From positions 1 to 64,000 of the forward strand of contig NZ_JABFNN010000041.1 of the NCBI RefSeq assembly GCF_013090115.1: DNA of 64,000 nt, read 5' to 3'. This stretch comes from Flagellimonas amphidinii. GTDB lineage: Bacteria; Bacteroidota; Bacteroidia; Flavobacteriales; Flavobacteriaceae. The number at the start of each line of letters is the position of its first letter. The stretch's first letter is position 1. A model generated the notes under the pieces. The model was not told the DNA's origin and did no database searches. It worked only from the letters and a program-made list of their open reading frames with translations. Shown one piece after another: positions 59,646 through 64,000 of the stretch. The position numbers were made by a program, and so were the translations under genes.

Positions 59646-61340
59646 ATGAAAAATTTTGTTTTGGCTATGGGGGGCTGTCTTGCTTTTTTGAATGTGACCC
59701 AAGCCCAGTTTCGGCCCAAAAAGGAAGGGGATTTTAGAATCGCCGTCTTGGCCTGCATTCGTCAGTTTGAGCCTGCGCCTGCCTTTGCCAATTATGTAAA
59801 GGCCGACCCCGACCTCTGCCTTTGGATCGGGGATAATATTTATGCCGATGCCGATACGGAGGCCCAATGGATCCAAACCTGTTATGATACTTTGGCCGCA
59901 AAACCCCATTTCTCGGAATTGAGAAATGATTTTGATCTGATGGCCACTTGGGACGACCATGACTTTGGGTTGAACGATGCCGGAAAGGATTATCGATTTA
60001 AGAAAGAGAGCAAGGCCTTTTTTCGAAAATTCTGGGGTTTGGAGGATGTAATTCCCCAAAAACAAGACGGTATTTATTACGCCCGGGATTTCGAGATTGG
60101 TGAAAAAACCATGAAGATCATTATGCTCGATGCCCGATATAACCGAGATGACCCCGATACCGATGGCGATGTCTTGGGAGAACCCCAATGGCAATGGCTT
60201 AAATCGGAACTGCAAAAAAGCAGTGACCTTACCTTGATCGTATCCGGATTCCAGATTTTGTTGGATAAGGATGCCGGTTCGGAGACTTGGGACAAATTCC
60301 CCACGGCCAAACAACGCTTGTTCAATACGGTTCGCGAAGCACAGGCGGAAAATGTACTGTTCCTCACCGGAGACCAGCATTATGGGGAAGTGTGCCGTAC
60401 CCGAAATACCATGGATTTTGATGCCATAGAACTGCAATTCGCAGGGGTCAACCAAATTGAAGGTCCCGAGTTCAACTTTAATCGGGTATCGCCGGTCATC
60501 AAATCCCTGAACAGTATTGCCCTGATCGATGTGCAAATGGAAACCACCGAGGAAGATATCCCCCATTTGCTCTTCCGTATCGCGAATGCCACCACGGGCG
60601 AAATAGAACTGATCTATCGGGTGAACCTGGATGAAATCGCCTTGGACCTCAATTTTTCGGAACCGACATCCTTTTCAGAGAATACCAAGGTGACGCTCCA
60701 GCACCGATATCCCGATTTACGCGTACGCTATACTACGGACGGAAGTGAACCTACTGTTCGTTCGTTGGAATACGCAAAACCCCTTGCCATTGAAGAGACT
60801 ACGACCGTGAAAGCGCGTTTTTTCACCCAAGACAACAGACCCCGCAGCAAGGTATTTGTCCAGACCTATGAAAAATTGGAGCCCATAGCGGCTTATGCCC
60901 CAAAAGGAAAACGCCCCTCAAAAAAAGGCCTGACGTATACCTATTACGAAGGGGATTTTACGAAACTTCCGGATTTTAATGCCCTAAAACGGACAAAAAA
61001 AGGAACCGTGGCAACGGTCGATTTAAAGGAAATTCCACATCGGGAAGACCATTTTGCCATCAAGTACAGGGGTTTTGTCGACATCCCCGAAACGGATACC
61101 TATGCGTTTTATCTGATTTCGGATGATGGATCTAAATTGCATATTTCCGGAAGAGATGTCGTCAACAACGACGGTTCGCATAGCAAGCGCTTCAAAAAAG
61201 GGTTGATTTCCTTGGAAAAAGGGCTGCATCCTATTGAAATCGAGTATTTTGAAGATTACGGTGGACAAGCCTTAAAACTGGGGTATGTAAAAGAAAACGG
61301 GACACCAGTGGAGCTTTCGGCCGATATGTTTTTTCACTAG
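59646..61340 (+). CDS. PhoD-like secreted phosphatase with CHB_HEX_C and PA14 modules
   Basis: A 564-residue protein. Signal peptide (ending TQAQ); alkaline-phosphatase-D/PhoD-type catalytic domain with WIGDNIYAD, TWDDHDFGLND, LFLTGDQHYGE metal and active-site motifs; then VRYTTDGSEPTVRS (chitobiase C-terminal-like) and a PA14 domain (SDDGSKLHISGRDVVNNDGSH). The last 200 residues are clearly related to those of the previous gene, although the catalytic domains belong to different families. It should release phosphate or cleave phosphodiesters in the periplasm or outside. Confidence 0.88.
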   Translation: MKNFVLAMGGCLAFLNVTQAQFRPKKEGDFRIAVLACIRQFEPAPAFANYVKADPDLCLWIGDNIYADADTEAQWIQTCYDTLAAKPHFSELRNDFDLMATWDDHDFGLNDAGKDYRFKKESKAFFRKFWGLEDVIPQKQDGIYYARDFEIGEKTMKIIMLDARYNRDDPDTDGDVLGEPQWQWLKSELQKSSDLTLIVSGFQILLDKDAGSETWDKFPTAKQRLFNTVREAQAENVLFLTGDQHYGEVCRTRNTMDFDAIELQFAGVNQIEGPEFNFNRVSPVIKSLNSIALIDVQMETTEEDIPHLLFRIANATTGEIELIYRVNLDEIALDLNFSEPTSFSENTKVTLQHRYPDLRVRYTTDGSEPTVRSLEYAKPLAIEETTTVKARFFTQDNRPRSKVFVQTYEKLEPIAAYAPKGKRPSKKGLTYTYYEGDFTKLPDFNALKRTKKGTVATVDLKEIPHREDHFAIKYRGFVDIPETDTYAFYLISDDGSKLHISGRDVVNNDGSHSKRFKKGLISLEKGLHPIEIEYFEDYGGQALKLGYVKENGTPVELSADMFFH

Positions 61341-61352
61341 AGTGGTTGGTCG

Positions 61353-61955
61353 TCAGTCATTTCCCTCCATACGATCGGTAAAGAAATAGATTACCAGATA
61401 TTCCACCGTGGTCGTGGTTTTGTTCAAGGGTACATGGGGCGCCATGCCATCAAAGAAGAAGGAATCCCCCTCACGGATAAAAACGGTTTCCTCGCCGATC
61501 AGGTATTCCATTTCCCCTTTGAGCACATACAGGAACTCATAGGCATCGGTACGTACTTTTGGGCGTTGATTACCGGGTTCCAAGCTCACATGCGACACCT
61601 GAAAGGAACGGTCTTGTATGGATTTGTCCAAAATGGATTTATAGCCAAAGCCCTTCGCTGTTTCTTCCTTTACATACGGAATATAGGCCTCTTTTGGAAT
61701 CAACCGATGGGCATCCGAATGGGAATCGTGTTTGATTTCCTTAAAGAAATCTTCGGGGCTGATATCGAGGCAATTCATAATGTCCAAAAGCTTGGGCAAG
61801 GTCGGCACCATTCGCCCGTTCTCGATTTTGGACAGCAGGGCGTTGCTCATTCCGGTCGCCTCGGCAAAATCGGTAAGTTTCATGCCCTGCTCTTTTCGCA
61901 GTTCCCGGATTTTGGGCCCGATCAAGTGAATGGGGTAGTTTTTTGTGGATTCCAT
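61353..61955 (-). CDS. XRE-family regulator with cupin domain
   Basis: A 200-residue regulator: HTH_3 domain (about 8-65, RELRKEQGMKLTDFAEATGMSNALLSKIENG) and a C-terminal cupin_2 beta-barrel (about 125-195, GEMEYLIGEETVFIREGDSFFFDGMAPH), a small-molecule or metal binding fold. It is divergent from the phosphonate-type dehydrogenase and probably represses or activates that operon in response to a ligand of the pathway. A perfect dyad overlaps the target promoter. Confidence 0.9.
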   Translation of the reverse strand: MESTKNYPIHLIGPKIRELRKEQGMKLTDFAEATGMSNALLSKIENGRMVPTLPKLLDIMNCLDISPEDFFKEIKHDSHSDAHRLIPKEAYIPYVKEETAKGFGYKSILDKSIQDRSFQVSHVSLEPGNQRPKVRTDAYEFLYVLKGEMEYLIGEETVFIREGDSFFFDGMAPHVPLNKTTTTVEYLVIYFFTDRMEGND

Positions 61956-62175
61956 ATAAGGTATTCAAAATTATGTGTTGCCAAAAATGGTACAAATGGC
62001 ACATTTTCCCAAAAAAGAACCCAAATAATTTCATTATATCGAATTACTTTTTCTTTACATGAAATTTATTAAAGCTTCTAAAAATAGTATTGTTTGTGTT
62101 TTTTTCTAATAAAATAAAGGGTTTTATCGTTTTTAATTAATGTTCATTTAATCTATAGAAGATTTTATTTTTTCA

Positions 62176-62210
62176 AATTAAGAAATATATTTGCAATAAG
62201 TTTCTTAATT
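62176..62210 (+). promoter_or_regulatory. Operator dyad and -7 box before the dehydrogenase
   Basis: AATTAAGAAA (62176-62185) and TTTCTTAATT (62201-62210) are perfect reverse complements and bracket TATATTTG (62186-62193), an exact TAnnTTTG -7 box. Binding here would block transcription from the 62221 gene; the XRE-cupin protein is the obvious candidate. Confidence 0.75.
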
Positions 62211-62220
62211 GGAAAATACA

Positions 62221-63318
62221 ATGCGCACTATAAAAAAGGCCAAAGCTGCTATTTTTACCGGAACCGATGAAGTCATGCAGCTTAAGGAAATCAGCATCCC
62301 AGAACTCTTCAACGGACAGATTTTGGTCAAAAACCAATACACCACCCTTTGTCGGAGCGATTTGAATACCTATTCGGGAAAACGCAACGAAAAAACACCT
62401 ACGATATTGGGGCATGAAATTGTAGGGACCATTGCCGAGTTTGCCAATGGTATGCCAACACAGGATTTGGCCGGGAACGACCTGAAAATTGGCGACCGAA
62501 TCACTTGGGCCATTTATGCCAGTGACCCGGAAGATGCCTTGTCAAAAAGGGGCATTCCCCAAAAAGCGGCCGACCTTTTTAAATATGGCCATGAAGAAAT
62601 CGCCGGGAGCAAAACCCTACATGGTGGCCTGGCCGAATATACGATCCTAAGGCAAAACACCCCGGTCTTAAAATTGAAGGAGGAGGTGCCCAATGGTATC
62701 GCTGCCTTGATCAATTGCTCGGTGGCTACCGTGGCCGGAGGTATACGTTTGGCAGGGGATATCAAGAACCGTCATGTACTGGTTAGCGGAGCGGGCATGT
62801 TGGGTGTAATGGCCTGTGCCATGGCAAAGACCATGGGTGCCAAAACAGTTAGCGCCATGGATATTAACGATGACAGGTTGAACATAGCTCTTGACTTTGG
62901 GGCGGATTATCTTTTTGACCTTAAGGAGGATTGGGAAGAACATATGATGCGTCATCTGGGAAACCCCAAACCATTTGATGTGGCCCTGGAATTCAGTGGT
63001 GCCGCTTCCGCCATGGAAAACACCTTGAGGTTGTTGGGCATTGGGGGTACGGCCATTTGGATTGGAGGAACCTTTCCGCAACGCGATTTACAGCTGAATT
63101 CCGAATATTTGATACGTAATATTCTAACGGTAAAAGGGTTGCACAACTACAATGAAACGGATTTTAAAAATGCGGTGGACTTCATCGGAACGTATCATGA
63201 TCATTTTCCATTTTCACAATTGGTCGAGGATTATTGCACGTTGAATGAGGTGAACGAGGCCTTTGAACATGGGTTGAACAGCAATGCTTTTCGTGTAGGG
63301 ATTAGTATAAAACATTAA
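62221..63318 (+). CDS. Zinc-type alcohol dehydrogenase, phosphonate-catabolism-associated
   Basis: A 365-residue medium-chain dehydrogenase. Catalytic zinc ligands appear as TLCRSDLNTYSG and the GHEIVG motif; NAD(P) binding is VLVSGAGMLGVMACAMAKTMG. The overall layout, including RGIPQKAADLFKYGHE, resembles the HpnZ-type dehydrogenase (TIGR03366) that accompanies phosphonatase-like hydrolases. Oddly the four Cys of the structural zinc site are missing (the lobe reads SDPEDALSKRGIPQKA). ATG 62221 follows the -7 box by 27 bases; an upstream TTG is less likely. It is 13 bases from the next gene. Confidence 0.85.
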   Translation: MRTIKKAKAAIFTGTDEVMQLKEISIPELFNGQILVKNQYTTLCRSDLNTYSGKRNEKTPTILGHEIVGTIAEFANGMPTQDLAGNDLKIGDRITWAIYASDPEDALSKRGIPQKAADLFKYGHEEIAGSKTLHGGLAEYTILRQNTPVLKLKEEVPNGIAALINCSVATVAGGIRLAGDIKNRHVLVSGAGMLGVMACAMAKTMGAKTVSAMDINDDRLNIALDFGADYLFDLKEDWEEHMMRHLGNPKPFDVALEFSGAASAMENTLRLLGIGGTAIWIGGTFPQRDLQLNSEYLIRNILTVKGLHNYNETDFKNAVDFIGTYHDHFPFSQLVEDYCTLNEVNEAFEHGLNSNAFRVGISIKH

Positions 63319-63331
63319 ATAATACAGATAG

Positions 63332-64000
63332 ATGCAAAAGATAAAATTAGTGGTCTTTGACCTTTCGGGAACCACCGTTGAAGATGATAATGCGGTAGCC
63401 AAAAGTTTGCACCAGGCGGCCGTGGACTATGGATTGGACGTTCCCCTTGTTGAATTTCAAAAAACCATAGGTACGAACAAAATCCATCTCTACCAGTACA
63501 TGATCGCCCAAAGCAAGGGGCAGGATGTCGCTATTGAGGATTTTGAGAAATATGATTTCCCCGAACTTTATGCCGAAGCGAAGGTGCTTTTTGACAACTA
63601 TTCGGTGATTATGCTCGATTATTACCGCAACCATGTAAAGGCCATGCCGGGGGCGGAAGACGTTTTTGAATGGTGCCATCAAAACGATATAAAAGTGGCG
63701 ACCGACACCGGTTTTCACAACGATGTAAACCGTACCATTATCGATAGTCTGGAATGGCAGGAAAGAGGTTTGGTTGATGTTAGCGTTGATGTTGAAATGA
63801 CCCAAGGTACGGGGCGCCCCGCACCTTACATGCTTTTTTACGCCATGCAGCAACTGGGGGTGCAGAGTGTGCACGAGGTCGTAAAAATAGGGGATACCCC
63901 TGCCGACCTACTTTCGGGCCATAACGGGGGCTGTCGGTATAACATTGGGGTGCTGAGCGGTGCCAATGACAGGCAAACCCTTGAAAAACATCCCCACACC
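63332..64000 (+). CDS. Phosphonatase-like HAD hydrolase (partial)
   Basis: The first 223 residues of a HAD-superfamily hydrolase, cut by the window end. The nucleophile is Asp10 in VFDLSGTTVEDD; ATDTGFHNDVNR is motif II region; VEMTQGTGRPAPYMLFYAM and KIGDTPADLLSG are motifs III and IV. The whole resembles the phosphonatase-like family (TIGR03351), related to PhnX, which cleaves the C-P bond of phosphonoacetaldehyde. NKIHLYQY provides a Lys in the cap region, but whether it forms the Schiff base is unclear. It is operonic with the dehydrogenase. Confidence 0.87.
   Translation, partial: MQKIKLVVFDLSGTTVEDDNAVAKSLHQAAVDYGLDVPLVEFQKTIGTNKIHLYQYMIAQSKGQDVAIEDFEKYDFPELYAEAKVLFDNYSVIMLDYYRNHVKAMPGAEDVFEWCHQNDIKVATDTGFHNDVNRTIIDSLEWQERGLVDVSVDVEMTQGTGRPAPYMLFYAMQQLGVQSVHEVVKIGDTPADLLSGHNGGCRYNIGVLSGANDRQTLEKHPHT

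Noticed and set aside
1..64000. CRISPR array, rRNA genes, intact insertion sequences, conjugation genes
   Set aside because: Looked for and not seen: no regularly spaced repeats, no rRNA sequence, no transposase reading frame, no relaxase or Tra-type protein in the window.

Overview
The window is a chromosomal segment of a marine-type Flavobacteriaceae bacterium (Bacteroidota). Supporting signs are AT-rich spacers, SusC/SusD with FecI/FecR, a DnaE with a fused N-terminal exonuclease, an S16 protein with a long acidic tail, promoters with a TAnnTTTG -7 box, and GTCAT...ATGAC intergenic repeats. No genus can be fixed from the sequence alone. All functions are read from recognisable motifs and family resemblance; no search was run.

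Layout. (1) 1-3241: four unrelated single-gene units separated by non-coding blocks that contain hairpins and a recurring GTTGTAC motif, like a cassette array without a visible integrase. (2) 3407-9348, minus: a tight run rfbD, MmcQ/YjbR, Dabb, DUF4230, DUF4260, cyclase-family hydrolase and hemW, then a decayed four-helix-bundle gene, ruvC and a TonB-C-like lipoprotein. (3) 9458-14317: a BlaR1-like M56 peptidase with BlaI repressor and operator dyads, then a TonB receptor with a His-rich exported partner. (4) 14431-22374: DUF456, nitroreductase, and a complete histidine utilisation set hutH-hutI-hutU-hutG with a divergent LysR regulator. (5) 22522-31141: umuC-umuD, a RelE-type toxin-antitoxin pair, acyl-CoA dehydrogenase, a tRNA methyltransferase, a sulfatase, two paralogous outer-membrane barrels, and rimM/rpsP. 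(6) 31387-37402: dnaE, trxA, a DUF58 protein and tRNA-Asp.

The most striking structure is a probable genomic island of about 16.8 kb in the 3' end of tRNA-Asp (37391-54228). It starts with an IntDOT-like tyrosine recombinase and ends with a copy of the tRNA 3' end (11 exact bases, 17 of 21 over a longer stretch) followed by what looks like a displaced tRNA terminator. A 19-bp near-identical direct repeat lies just inside both ends. The cargo is one complete polysaccharide utilisation locus on the minus strand: ECF sigma factor, FecR anti-sigma, SusC with STN domain, SusD, an FG-GAP/VCBS lipoprotein, a GH30 and two GH43 enzymes. Between integrase and cargo lie two hairpins with a conserved loop and co-varying stems.

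Beyond the island, 54520-57240 is AT-rich with unfamiliar secreted proteins. At about 57240 a sigma-factor gene is fused to the tail of a VCBS gene, which looks like a deletion scar. The sequence then becomes visibly richer in GC and enters a phosphorus-acquisition neighbourhood: two secreted phosphatases of different folds sharing the same C-terminal modules, an XRE-cupin regulator with a clear operator, and a phosphonate-catabolism-type dehydrogenase and phosphonatase-like hydrolase, the latter cut by the window end.
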